Below, in pieces: positions 51,409 to 59,670 of a stretch of 64,000 nt of DNA (position 1 is the stretch's first letter; the number at the start of each line of letters is the position of its first letter). Under the pieces are notes generated by a model that saw nothing but the letters and a program-made list of their open reading frames with translations, was not told where the DNA came from and made no database searches. Source of the stretch: DATGZX01 sp035296965 (GTDB lineage Bacteria > Planctomycetota > Planctomycetia > Gemmatales > Gemmataceae); NCBI GenBank assembly GCA_035296965.1, contig DATGZX010000339.1, positions 11,463 through 75,462 on the forward strand, in the 5' to 3' direction. The translations under genes and the position numbers were made by a program.

Positions 51409-52665
51409 TTGCCTTTCCATAGCCATACGTTGAAGAACGGCCTGCAAATCATCGGCGAAACCAACGCCGCGGCCCGATCGGCCGCGCTGGGCTTCTTCGT
51501 CCGCACAGGCGCCCGCGATGAAACCCCCGACGTTTCCGGAGTAACCCACTTCCTGGAGCACATGGTTTTCAAGGGGACGCCGCGGCGCTCGGCACTCGAC
51601 GTCAATCGGGACTTCGACCGGATCGGCGCCCACTACAACGCCTTCACCAGCGAAGAAAACACCGTTTTTTACGCCGCCATCTTGCCGGAGTACATGTCCC
51701 AGGCGGTCGACATCCTTGCCGACATCCTCCGTCCCAGCCTTCGGGTCGAGGACTTCGACATGGAGAAGAACGTCATCATCGAAGAAATCGGCATGTATGA
51801 AGACCAGCCGATGTGGTCGGCGTACGATCATGCCAAGCGCGCCTACTTCTCGGACCACCCTCTGGGGAACAGCATCCTGGGTACGCCCGACAGCATTCGG
51901 GCACTGGCCCGCGACCAGATGTATAGCTACTTCGATCGCCGCTACGTCGCCCCCAACATCATCGCGGTGGCGGCCGGCAACGTGGATTGGCCCAAGTTCG
52001 TGGACTTGATCGAGTCCCGCTGCAGCGCTTGGCAACAAGGCCCTGTGGGCCGGCAGGGCGTCCGCGAAACACCCGGTTCCGGCGCCTTCCAGGTGCTCAC
52101 CAAGGGGAAAGTCACGCAGGAGCACGTTTTCCTGATCTCGCCCGGGCCGCCCGCGGAGTCGCCGTTGCGCTACGCCGCGGACACCCTCGCGCTCGCCATT
52201 GGCGACGATTCCGGCAGCCGGTTGTACTGGGCGCTGGTCGATCCCGGCCTGGCGGATTCGGCCGATTGCAGCTTTCACGATTACGAAGGAGCCGGCTCTT
52301 TTTACACTTCCTTCAGCTGCGAGCCTGGACAAACGCAAGAGAACCTTGCGATCATTCACAAGCTGCTTCGGGAGGTGCAACGCAAGGGGATCACCGAAGA
52401 GGAATTGCAGCAAGCAAAAAGTAAGATCGGCTCGCGCGTGGTCCGCGGCAGCGAACGGCCCATGGGGCGCATGCAGGCAATTGGCATGTCCTGGATTTAC
52501 CTGCATCAATACCGCACGGTGGACGACGAGCTCAATGCCTTCGACGCGGTCACTTTGAAGTCGATCCGGGAAGTGCTAGATCGCTATTCGCTAGAGCAGG
52601 TCACGACGCTGGCACTCGGACCGCTGGAGACGCTGTCTCAGAAGGGATTCAATGGGAGCAGGTAA
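51409..52665 (+). CDS. M16-family zinc protease (catalytic partner)
   Basis: 418 aa, TTG start with GAAGGAGA at good spacing. The catalytic HxxEH motif is intact (VTHFLEHMVFKGTPRRS), with the distal acidic ligand region in EKNVIIEEIGMYEDQP. GSRVVRGSERPMGRMQAIG near the C-terminus is the second-half repeat. It starts 27 bases after the non-catalytic M16 gene, so the two are likely made together and form a heterodimer, like mitochondrial processing peptidase. It should clip or degrade peptides; no signal peptide was seen in either. This pair is common in bacteria (PqqL/YmxG-type). Confidence 0.93.
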   Translation: MPFHSHTLKNGLQIIGETNAAARSAALGFFVRTGARDETPDVSGVTHFLEHMVFKGTPRRSALDVNRDFDRIGAHYNAFTSEENTVFYAAILPEYMSQAVDILADILRPSLRVEDFDMEKNVIIEEIGMYEDQPMWSAYDHAKRAYFSDHPLGNSILGTPDSIRALARDQMYSYFDRRYVAPNIIAVAAGNVDWPKFVDLIESRCSAWQQGPVGRQGVRETPGSGAFQVLTKGKVTQEHVFLISPGPPAESPLRYAADTLALAIGDDSGSRLYWALVDPGLADSADCSFHDYEGAGSFYTSFSCEPGQTQENLAIIHKLLREVQRKGITEEELQQAKSKIGSRVVRGSERPMGRMQAIGMSWIYLHQYRTVDDELNAFDAVTLKSIREVLDRYSLEQVTTLALGPLETLSQKGFNGSR

Positions 52666-52699
52666 GACGGAATTCTCTCCCCTGGGGACCTTGCGAGGC

Positions 52700-53329
52700 C
52701 TATCGGGATCGGCTTGCACGAAGCAGGCCATGCTCTTCCAAAATGCTCCAGAGCTGGTCCCAGATTTCTTCAGGTTTGGGGGCGGCGGCATCACCGTGGG
52801 CCCACGCGGAGGCCACGGCGCGTAGGCAGATCAGCGCTTCTTCGCGAGCCCGGTCCGGCGACGATGACTCGGTCGTTGTCTTGCGCGGCTTCGGCGAGCT
52901 CCGGACGACTCCGGACGAACTATTCTGGCCGTCCAAAACCTCGTTACAAAGTTCATCGGCCCGGGAATTGGCTTCGCGCCGAACGTGATGAATCGACACC
53001 TTGGCGAAGCGGCCACGGAGTTCGCTTGCTTGAAAGTGCAGCTCCTGAAGCTGCGGATTCTTGACCCGGTAGATGCCGTTCATCTGCTTGACAAGCAATT
53101 CGCTGTCGCTGCGGATCAACAGGTTTTCAGCATGAAGATTCGCAGCCCGCTCGAGCGCCTTCACCAGGGCCGTGTACTCGGCAACATTGTTGGTGGTGTG
53201 GCCCAGGTATCCCGCCTCCTCGATCGGCGGCAAGCCAGCGCGGGCGATGACGTAGCCATACGCCGCCGGCCCCGGATTTCCGCGTGCAGCCCCGTCGATG
53301 TTGATGGTGAGGTCGGCCGATGTGCTCAT
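52700..53329 (-). CDS. Ribonuclease HI-family protein with C-terminal extension
   Basis: 209 aa. Residues 1-135 form an RNase HI domain: LTINIDGAARGNPGP (Asp 12), NNVAEYTALVKALE (Glu 51), LLIRSDSELLVKQMNG (Asp 75) and REANSRADELCNE (Asp 125), a complete acidic set. The compact shape without the basic protrusion resembles archaeal-type RNase HI and the RNase H of Bacillus YpdQ-type families. The enzyme cuts RNA in RNA-DNA hybrids. A Ser/Pro/Lys linker and an 60-residue helical tail (EEALICLRAVASAWAHGDAAAPKPEEIWDQLWSILEEHG) follow, which is unusual and unidentified. It is convergent with the M16 protease pair. Confidence 0.92.
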   Translation of the reverse strand: MSTSADLTINIDGAARGNPGPAAYGYVIARAGLPPIEEAGYLGHTTNNVAEYTALVKALERAANLHAENLLIRSDSELLVKQMNGIYRVKNPQLQELHFQASELRGRFAKVSIHHVRREANSRADELCNEVLDGQNSSSGVVRSSPKPRKTTTESSSPDRAREEALICLRAVASAWAHGDAAAPKPEEIWDQLWSILEEHGLLRASRSR

Positions 53330-53484
53330 CCGTCATTGCTCCCGCTAGAGATGACCGCAGCTGCCTCGTGATCGTCACGCCATTGTAGACCGCTGCCCAG
53401 GACGGTCAATCGCGGCCGGCCCGCTCTGTGTTTCCAGGTAAATTGGCTATGATGAGGCAATCAAATTCGCACTCCTGAGTGTCC

Positions 53485-54180
53485 ATGGAACCACGCTTGC
53501 TGATTCTGGAGACGTCCGGCAGGGTTGGGCAGGTGGCCGTTGCCCAGGGAGAGGTCATTCTCCACACCCGTTCCCTGGACGAGGCGCGTCGGCATGCCCG
53601 CGATCTCGCCCCTACGGTTGCCGACCTGCTGGCAGGCGCCGGTTGGCAAGCTCGGCAGCTGGACGGGGTCATCGTCAGCCGGGGTCCCGGCAGTTATACG
53701 GGGCTGCGTGTCGGCACCATGTCGGCGAAGACGCTCGCCTACGCCACGGGATGCGCGTTGCTGGGCATCGAGACGTTCGTCGCGATCGCCGCACAGATGC
53801 CGTTGGATGCCCGCGCCGTGGATGTGATCGCTGACGCACAGCAAGATAAGGTCTACGTGCAGAGCTTTGTCTCGGCGGGGCCCGGACATGCCTGGAAGGC
53901 AGAAACACCCTTGACGATCAAGACGTTAAGCGACTGGCTGGGGGAGAAGCAACGAGACACCTGGGTCACGGGTCCGGGCGTGCATGTCTATGGCAGCCGG
54001 CTCCCGCAACATGGCAATGTGTCGAGGCCTGAGGATTGGGACCCTCGAGCCGAAAGTCTGTTGCGTTTGGGCCTGGCTCGTTATCAAGCCAATGAACGCG
54101 ACGATCTCTGGACCTTCGAACCACTCTATCTGCGCCCAAGCTCGGCCGAGGAGAAGTGGCTCACCCGGCCGGGGCCCTGA
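53485..54180 (+). CDS. tsaB: tRNA threonylcarbamoyladenosine biosynthesis protein TsaB
   Basis: 231 aa from ATG 53485 (a GTG two codons earlier is possible). TsaB helps TsaD make t6A37 in ANN-decoding tRNAs. Signature stretches: LLILETSGRVGQVAVAQG, AGAGWQARQLDGVIVSRGPGSYTGLRVGTMSAKTLAYATGCALLGIETF, ARAVDVIADAQQDKVYVQSF and the final EPLYLRPSSAEEKW. The C-terminal extension is shorter than in E. coli. The TsaD gene is not in the window. Its stop overlaps the 3' end of the convergent secreted-protein gene by 20 bases. Confidence 0.94.
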   Translation: MEPRLLILETSGRVGQVAVAQGEVILHTRSLDEARRHARDLAPTVADLLAGAGWQARQLDGVIVSRGPGSYTGLRVGTMSAKTLAYATGCALLGIETFVAIAAQMPLDARAVDVIADAQQDKVYVQSFVSAGPGHAWKAETPLTIKTLSDWLGEKQRDTWVTGPGVHVYGSRLPQHGNVSRPEDWDPRAESLLRLGLARYQANERDDLWTFEPLYLRPSSAEEKWLTRPGP

Positions 54181-54604
54181 AGAGCCGCCTCAAGGCGCGC
54201 AAGAACCCGGCATCGTAGATCACATCCACCGATCCGTCGGGGAGGAACCGTGCTTCCACGGTGTAAGTCCCATAGCTGTAGACAACGCGATCGCGCAGGT
54301 TTGCGACCCGCGGCGTACCCACGGGAAAAGCGATCGGTACGGAAATCGTGCGTGCCGAGTACGGTTGCCGGAAGGTGACCATGTGCGTGGGCCGAGGCTG
54401 GTTGGCGTATGGTTCGCGGACAATCCCGAACCAGCGTACGCGCTCGCCGACCCCGGCTGCAGGGCCAGAAGGCTGCAGCGTGCTGTTGCCGCAAGCATCG
54501 ACCGGCACGTAATGGAACCGCACCTGCGCGGCGGCAGCCCATCCTCCCATCGACCAGAGGAGGATGCCGACCGCGACGGTGCCGAGCCATCTGCACCCGT
54601 ACAT
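54161..54604 (-). CDS. Secreted hypothetical protein
   Basis: 147 aa. ATG 54604 is preferred because GGGAGG is nine bases upstream; ATG 54613 is immediately against that site. N-terminal signal peptide (MYGCRWLGTVAVGILLWSMG, cut after AAAAQ). The mature part is a beta-rich chain with PVDACGNSTLQPSGPAAGVGERVRWFG, VTFRQPYSARTISVPIAFPVGTPRVANLRDRVVYSYGTYTVEARFLPDGSVDVIYD. No family is recognised. It lies right after a lipoprotein gene on the same strand (19-base gap), so the two may be co-made envelope proteins. Confidence 0.78.
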   Translation of the reverse strand: MYGCRWLGTVAVGILLWSMGGWAAAAQVRFHYVPVDACGNSTLQPSGPAAGVGERVRWFGIVREPYANQPRPTHMVTFRQPYSARTISVPIAFPVGTPRVANLRDRVVYSYGTYTVEARFLPDGSVDVIYDAGFLRALRRLFRAPAG

Positions 54605-54623
54605 ACCAGTCATCCTCCCTCGC

Positions 54624-54854
54624 TCAGCGGCCAATTCCGATATTCGCGGGCGGCGGAGGCGCGTAGGGTGCAACCGAGCCAGGCGGCGGCACTTGAAGAT
54701 CCGGGCAAGCGGGGGCAGTGGGCACGCTGCACACCGGCGATGAGCTGACGACCGCCGGGGGTGGCGTCCGTTGGCACAACGGATGAGAAGTGCAGCCAAC
54801 GACCAGCAATACGCCGGCCGATACCGCGCCTGCAAATAAATGGCGAGCTGTCAT
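54624..54854 (-). CDS. Small lipoprotein
   Basis: 76 aa from ATG 54854 with GGAGG nine bases upstream. MTARHLFAGAVSAGVLLVVGCTSHP has a charged start, a hydrophobic core and a lipobox (LVVGC), so it should be lipid-anchored. The rest is Pro/Ala/Ser-rich (RTPPPAVVSSSPVCSVPTAPACPDLQVPPPGSVAPYAPPPPANIG), with three more cysteines and no clear fold. It may act as a periplasmic or outer-membrane spacer. It is directly upstream of the secreted hypothetical gene. Confidence 0.75.
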   Translation of the reverse strand: MTARHLFAGAVSAGVLLVVGCTSHPLCQRTPPPAVVSSSPVCSVPTAPACPDLQVPPPGSVAPYAPPPPANIGIGR

Positions 54855-55487
54855 GAGGCAATTCCTCCCTAACGAAGAGGCGCGCAGCAAATACACCTTC
54901 TGGCGCCGAACCAAAAAAGACCCACCGCGAATCGAGGCCGAGCCAGTTGGCACTGGCATCGCGCGCAAGGTCAACGTTGAAGGGATCGGTGCTGGCTCCA
55001 GAGAAGAACGGCGGTCAGCCTTCTTCACAGGAGAATACAGCGCGCTGGACCACGACCCCATTTCACGGTATGGCGTGCGATCTTCGCAAGCAACGGGATG
55101 TGCAGGAAAAATCGGCGAATTCCATCACATCGGCGGCAGGATCTACCGCGTACGCCGGATGCAGCGCAGGCGACGATGGCAGCGGTCCGGAAGCGCAGAG
55201 AAGGACGCTATAAGCAACCAGGAAAACAGGAACATTGTGCGCGAACCTTCCTCCTTTCCCTGTTCCGCCCCCTGAAGGGTTTTGACTGGCAGGACCCACG
55301 CGGCGGACCTCGCCTGACCTCCCCGATTGTCTCTATTCTCCATCTATCCCTTACCGACCGCATCTCCAGCAATTCTATTACGGCCCCGATTCTCGGTAGT
55401 TCCCGATCAAGGTCCCAATCTGCGTGAACCGATGAAAGTGACAAGCCCTGTGCAGCTTTCCGCCCAATCCCTCGGGGAGGACCGGAC
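54855..55487. other. Intergenic region, 633 bases
   Basis: The region lies between the lipoprotein gene (minus) and the TolC-like gene (plus). Several overlapping open frames are present in multiple readings but none has a ribosome site and a coding pattern. It must hold two promoters. No repeat or RNA element was recognised. Confidence 0.5.
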
Positions 55488-57074
55488 ATGGACCCAATTG
55501 GCTTTCCTTCTTTGCCCCGGCTTCGCAAAGCGCGAAGATTCGCTCCTCTCGCGTGCGGGATAGCCACTGCCCTTGCCTCCGCTGGCCTGTCGGTCTCTGT
55601 GACGGGGTGCGCACATTGGGGATCTGAGGGAGTGACGCAGCCGGCAGCCATTGCGCGCGCCTCGGGAGACGACGAGGTTCCTCAACTACCGTCGCCCAGA
55701 CCCGTAACCCAGCCAGCCGTCCCGGGCATATCCGCTGAGGCGACTGGTTCGCCGCCCATGCCCAGAGAAGTGCCCGCCAAGACGCTGCCTATCAATCTTG
55801 ATACCGTACTGCGTCTTGCCGAGGGACAGAGCAGTCAAATCGCCCTGGCTCGATCGCGCGTCGAGGAAGCCTTCGCCGCCAAGGACGTGGCCGACAAGGC
55901 CTGGTTGCCGAGCTTCAACATCGGCCCTTCTTACACCCGGCATGAAGGCGGCATCACTAATCCGGATGGAACATTGACGCGCTCCAGCTTCAGCACGCTG
56001 TTCGGCGGGCTCGACATCTACAGCAGGCTCGACCTCCGCGACGCCGTCTTTCAAAAGATCAATGCTGAGCGGCAGGTCCTCCAGCAGAAGGGAGAGTTGC
56101 GGCGCGTGACGAGCGAGACATTGCTCGAGGCCGCGAGCACCTATGTCGACTTGCTCGCCGCCCGTTCCGGCGAGGCGATTGCCTTGTCCTTGCAGAAGGA
56201 TCTGCAGGGACTTCTCGAGCGGGCCCGGGTGAGAGCCGAGGGAGAGCGGGGTGCACGCGTCGAAGTGGCCGGCGTTCAGGCCCAGCTCTTCGCTCGGGAA
56301 CAGACGGTCCTGGAGCTGCGCAGTAACCAGGCCCAGGCATCGGCCAAGCTAGCGTATTTGCTTGGTCTCGATCCCAGCTCGGTCCTCGTGCCCGTCGATG
56401 ATCAGCTCGTGGCTCTGGACCTGGTCGATGCCTCGCAGCCGGCCAGCGACCTCGTGGCCCAGGCCGTGGCGAACGGCCCTGGCATTCGCGAGATGGAGAG
56501 CCTTCTCGCTCTGATCCATCAAGGTATCGAACGCGCCAAAGGGCCCACGAAGTATCTGCCGATCTTCGAAATGCGCATGCTCGAAGGAGGTTATGGCAGC
56601 GGACCGGGCGACAGCCAGGTTTGGGATAACCGCTGGGACTTTGGCATCCAGGCGCGCTGGAACCTGACCGAATGGCTTACTGCGCGCGAACGGGAACGTG
56701 GCATCCAGGCCAAGACCAACCAGGCTCATCTGGCCTACCAGGACCTCCGCAACAAGCTGGCGCTCGGCGTGCAGGAATCGCGCGAAACTATTCTCAGCAG
56801 CCGCGAGCAAATCCGGCTCGCGCAGCTTGCCATTGCCGAGGCGCGCCACGCCCAGAGACTGTCCGACGAGCGCTTCAAAAACCATGTGGAGGGCAGCTCG
56901 TTGGGAGAAGTGCTCCTGAGCTTCCAGGCCGTGGCCGCGGCGCAGGTCAACTATCTCAGTACACTGCGCAGCTATGACAAAGCCCAGCTCCAGCTCATGG
57001 TCGTGCTCGGTCAGGCCGGCAACTCTGCTCCCGCGGATGGCAATTGTCCTAACGGCGGCAGCAAGGCACAATGA
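55488..57074 (+). CDS. TolC-family outer membrane efflux protein
   Basis: 528 aa with GGGGAGGACC before ATG. The N-terminus has a lipobox-like SVTGC after a charged hydrophobic segment, suggesting a lipid-anchored outer membrane protein. A Pro-rich spacer precedes two TolC-like repeats: LDTVLRLAEGQSSQIALARSRVEEAFAAKDVADKAWLPSFNIGPSY and ELRRVTSETLLEAASTYVDLLAARSGEAIALSLQKDLQGLLERARVRAEGERGARVEVAGVQAQLFAREQTVLELR, then RWNLTEWLTARERERGIQAKTNQAHLAYQDLRNKLALGVQESRE. This is the outer-membrane channel of type I or RND-type export systems. No inner-membrane pump or adaptor is nearby, so its partner is unknown. Confidence 0.9.
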   Translation: MDPIGFPSLPRLRKARRFAPLACGIATALASAGLSVSVTGCAHWGSEGVTQPAAIARASGDDEVPQLPSPRPVTQPAVPGISAEATGSPPMPREVPAKTLPINLDTVLRLAEGQSSQIALARSRVEEAFAAKDVADKAWLPSFNIGPSYTRHEGGITNPDGTLTRSSFSTLFGGLDIYSRLDLRDAVFQKINAERQVLQQKGELRRVTSETLLEAASTYVDLLAARSGEAIALSLQKDLQGLLERARVRAEGERGARVEVAGVQAQLFAREQTVLELRSNQAQASAKLAYLLGLDPSSVLVPVDDQLVALDLVDASQPASDLVAQAVANGPGIREMESLLALIHQGIERAKGPTKYLPIFEMRMLEGGYGSGPGDSQVWDNRWDFGIQARWNLTEWLTARERERGIQAKTNQAHLAYQDLRNKLALGVQESRETILSSREQIRLAQLAIAEARHAQRLSDERFKNHVEGSSLGEVLLSFQAVAAAQVNYLSTLRSYDKAQLQLMVVLGQAGNSAPADGNCPNGGSKAQ

Positions 57075-57158
57075 CACCAGGTCCGGAACTTGATCCTGCG
57101 TCTTTAGTCCGTAACTAAGCACCAGGACCAAAATGGAAAGCCTGTTGCTGCCACTTGC

Positions 57159-57737
57159 ATGCGCACACAGATTCGCATCGTGTCCGGCTCACTTCGCGGC
57201 CGGAAACTGACTTGCACGGTTGAGCCGAACCTGCGGCCGACCCCGGACATGGTCCGCGAGGCCCTGTTCAGCATTCTTGGCAACGCCGTACCCGATCGTC
57301 CATTCCTCGATCTCTTCGCCGGCACGGGGATCATCGGGCTCGAGGCCATTAGCCGGGGTGCCAGCTTTGTCGAGTTCGTCGAGCGCGATATCCGCGTGGC
57401 CGGGGAAATCATTCGCTATTTGCAAGCGTTTGGGGTCGCCGATCGGGCAAGAGTGCTTCGGGCGGACGTTTACCGCTGGGTCGAGCGCTGGAAGGCGCCG
57501 CCGGAACCTGTGACCGTGTTCATGGGTCCTCCCTTTCCAGACCTGTCGCAGCGCACCAGCGATCTTGTGCAGATGCTGGGCGATTTACAGCTGAAATCAG
57601 CCCCCGGCTCGGTTTTGGTGCTGCAAAGCGAGAAGTCGTTGGCGCCTGACAAATTGCCGGACAGCGAACATTGGGAGAATCGACAATACGGCCGCAACCG
57701 CTTGTCGATCTGGGTCAAGGAAACCGCGAATAGTTAA
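57159..57737 (+). CDS. rsmD: RsmD-like 16S rRNA methyltransferase, altered catalytic motif
   Basis: 192 aa. It matches the 16S rRNA (guanine966-N2)-methyltransferase family: IRIVSGSLRGRKL, LRPTPDMVREALFSILGNA, FLDLFAGTGIIGLEAISRGASFVEFVERD (SAM-binding motif I) and VLRADVYRWVE. The catalytic DPPY/DPPF position, however, reads VFMGPPFPDL: the Asp is Gly. It may be inactive or changed, or the Asp role may be taken elsewhere. It is followed after 54 bases by the CCA-adding enzyme. Confidence 0.86.
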   Translation: MRTQIRIVSGSLRGRKLTCTVEPNLRPTPDMVREALFSILGNAVPDRPFLDLFAGTGIIGLEAISRGASFVEFVERDIRVAGEIIRYLQAFGVADRARVLRADVYRWVERWKAPPEPVTVFMGPPFPDLSQRTSDLVQMLGDLQLKSAPGSVLVLQSEKSLAPDKLPDSEHWENRQYGRNRLSIWVKETANS

Positions 57738-57791
57738 GCCGCGCTTTTGCGTGACGCATGCAGGAATCTGGTACTCCGGACGAAGAAGAAG

Positions 57792-59144
57792 ATGACCGAG
57801 CGCGAATTCGCCATTGACGTCGTCCGCCGCTTGCGCGAGGCCGGCTATCAGGCTCTGTGGGCCGGTGGTTGCGTGCGCGATGAGTTCCTCGGTCTCACTC
57901 CCAAAGATTACGACGTGGCCACCGACGCCCGGCCGGAGGAGGTGCAGCGCCACTTCCGACACACGGTTGCCGTGGGCATGGCCTTTGGCGTGATCAATGT
58001 GCTCGGGCCTCGTTCGGGAGAGAAAGCACCGGAAGTCGAGGTGGCTACCTTCCGCTCCGACGTCTTCGATAGCGATGGCAGGAGCGATGGCAGGCATCCT
58101 GACTCGGTCGTGTTTTCCTCGGCCCAGGAGGACGCCCTGCGCCGCGATTTCACCATCAACGGCATGTTCTTCGATCCCCTGGAGAACAAGTTGATCGACT
58201 ACGTCGGCGGCCGGGAGGACTTGCAGGCTCGGCTGCTGCGGGCCATCGGCAATCCCGCCGCCCGCTTCGCGGAAGACAAGCTACGCATGCTTCGAGCCGT
58301 TCGGATCGCGACCGGTTTCGATCTGGCCATCGAAGGCGCGACGGCAGAGGCGATCCAGGATATGGCGGGCGAGATCACGGTCGTCAGTGCCGAGCGCATC
58401 GCCGAGGAGCTGCGCCGCCTGCTCGTCTACCCCCGCCGGGCGCGAGGCATGGATCTGCTCTATGACCTGGGCCTGGTGGCAGTGCTGCTGCCCGATGTGT
58501 TGCCGATGAAGGGCCTCCCGCAAGGGCTGCCGAGCGCTCCTTGTGGCGATTTGTGGGACCATGTGATGCGCGTGCTCGACCTGCTCGGCCCGGAGACGTC
58601 CTTCCCGCTGGCACTCGCGGCGCTGCTGCACGATGTCGGCAAGCCGCGCGTCCAGGTTCGCACGCCCGATCGTTATACGTTTCACATGCACGAGCACGTC
58701 GGCCGGCGCGTGGCGGAGGACATCTGTCTGCGCTGGAAGCTCTCGAACGTGGAGCGGGAGCGCGTGCTTTGGCTGGTGGAAAAGCACCAGTTCCTCTCCG
58801 ATGTCCGCCAGATGCGCACCAGCAAGTTAAAGGTCACGCTGGCGCATCCCGGTATCCGCGAGCTGCTGGCCTTGCACCGAGCCGATGCGCTGGCGAGCGG
58901 GCGCACCACTGACCACGTGGAATACTGCGAGCAACTCCTGCGCGAGTGGACCGAGACCGACCTGAATCCACCCCCGCTCATCACCGGCCACGACCTGGCG
59001 CGGCTGAGGTTGCAGCCAGGACCACTTTTCAAAGAGCTTTTAGATGCGGTGCGCGAGGCCCAGCTGGAAGGAACGATTACAACGTCCAAGCAAGCGCTCG
59101 ATCTGGTCCAACAGCGCCTGGAGGCAAGCGCCGACCGCGGCTGA
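57792..59144 (+). CDS. CCA-adding tRNA nucleotidyltransferase / poly(A) polymerase family
   Basis: 450 aa from ATG 57792 (a TTG at 57747 gives a longer form but no better site). The polymerase head domain has LWAGGCVRDEFLGLTPKDYDVATDARPEEVQRHF (GGCVRD and the DYD acidic pair), EVATFRSDVFDSDGRSDGRHPDSVVFSSAQEDALRRDFTINGMFFDP, DYVGGREDLQARLLRAIGNPAARFAEDKLRMLRAVR. A C-terminal HD domain follows (ALAALLHDVGKPRV). The pattern is class II nucleotidyltransferase with HD, as in bacterial CCA enzymes. It adds CCA to tRNA 3' ends or poly(A) to RNA; sequence does not separate these safely. A repeat lies 4 bases after its stop. Confidence 0.9.
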   Translation: MTEREFAIDVVRRLREAGYQALWAGGCVRDEFLGLTPKDYDVATDARPEEVQRHFRHTVAVGMAFGVINVLGPRSGEKAPEVEVATFRSDVFDSDGRSDGRHPDSVVFSSAQEDALRRDFTINGMFFDPLENKLIDYVGGREDLQARLLRAIGNPAARFAEDKLRMLRAVRIATGFDLAIEGATAEAIQDMAGEITVVSAERIAEELRRLLVYPRRARGMDLLYDLGLVAVLLPDVLPMKGLPQGLPSAPCGDLWDHVMRVLDLLGPETSFPLALAALLHDVGKPRVQVRTPDRYTFHMHEHVGRRVAEDICLRWKLSNVERERVLWLVEKHQFLSDVRQMRTSKLKVTLAHPGIRELLALHRADALASGRTTDHVEYCEQLLREWTETDLNPPPLITGHDLARLRLQPGPLFKELLDAVREAQLEGTITTSKQALDLVQQRLEASADRG

Positions 59145-59148
59145 TCTG

Positions 59149-59172
59149 TAGCACAAGCTGACAGCTTGTGCC
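59149..59172. repeat. Palindromic repeat, family B (copy 2)
   Basis: CACAAGCTGACAGCTTGTG flanked by TAG and CC. It starts 4 bases after the CCA-adding enzyme stop codon. Confidence 0.8.
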
Positions 59173-59517
59173 ACTGCCGAACATCGACCACTCTATTGCT
59201 TGTTCAAGGCTAACTTTCGGGGCCCGAGCACGAGGCCAAAGAGAACCTCAAAGCAAATCGCAGAAACGAAGAATGTCATGTTATGTCATGTAAAACGGGG
59301 GGTAGGCAGACGACTTGTCTGACAAAAACAGGATTCTGCAAGTGACTATTCCACAAAGGATTACATCGCAGCCAGGATCTTGGATCCACGGCAGTTCGAC
59401 ATGACAAATGTCATGTGTACAAATATACATCATCCGAGGATTCTGAATCCATGCCCTTTCGACGAGGTAGCAAAAACCAAAGCGGCGGAAAAGCGCCGCA
59501 GTCCAAAACCAGATCTG

Positions 59518-59541
59518 TAGCACAAGCTGTCAGCTTGTGCC
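59518..59541. repeat. Palindromic repeat, family B (copy 3)
   Basis: Exact core CACAAGCTGTCAGCTTGTG flanked by TAG and CC, the same orientation as copy 2. Confidence 0.8.
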
Positions 59542-59575
59542 GAAACTCCCACCGCTTCATTAAACCCGCATCACT

Positions 59576-59598
59576 GGCACAAGCTAAAGCTTGTGCTA
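59576..59598. repeat. Palindromic repeat, family B (copy 4)
   Basis: CACAAGCTAAAGCTTGTG flanked by GG and CTA; a slightly shorter centre and inverted flanks compared with copy 3. It abuts the groEL terminator. Confidence 0.75.
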
Positions 59599-59635
59599 CA
59601 AAAACGGGGCGAATCCCGTGGAGGAATCCGCCCCT
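59599..59635 (-). terminator. Intrinsic terminator after groEL
   Basis: On the minus strand GGGGCGGATTCC pairs with GGGATTCGCCCC (one mismatch) across a 4-6 base loop, followed by GTTTTTG. It lies 36 bases after the groEL stop. Confidence 0.75.
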
Positions 59636-59670
59636 GTGGTTGCACTTAGCGAATGGCGTAACGCCGGTTC

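Larger units (their letters stand above)
59145..59670. other. Repeat-rich intergenic region, 526 bases
   Basis: Three copies of palindrome family B (separate entries) and the groEL terminator lie here. The stretch 59270-59460 is relatively AT-rich with two similar GGAT-n-ATCC palindromes, ending in TCGAC, and repeated ATGTCATG words. No convincing gene is present. Confidence 0.55.
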
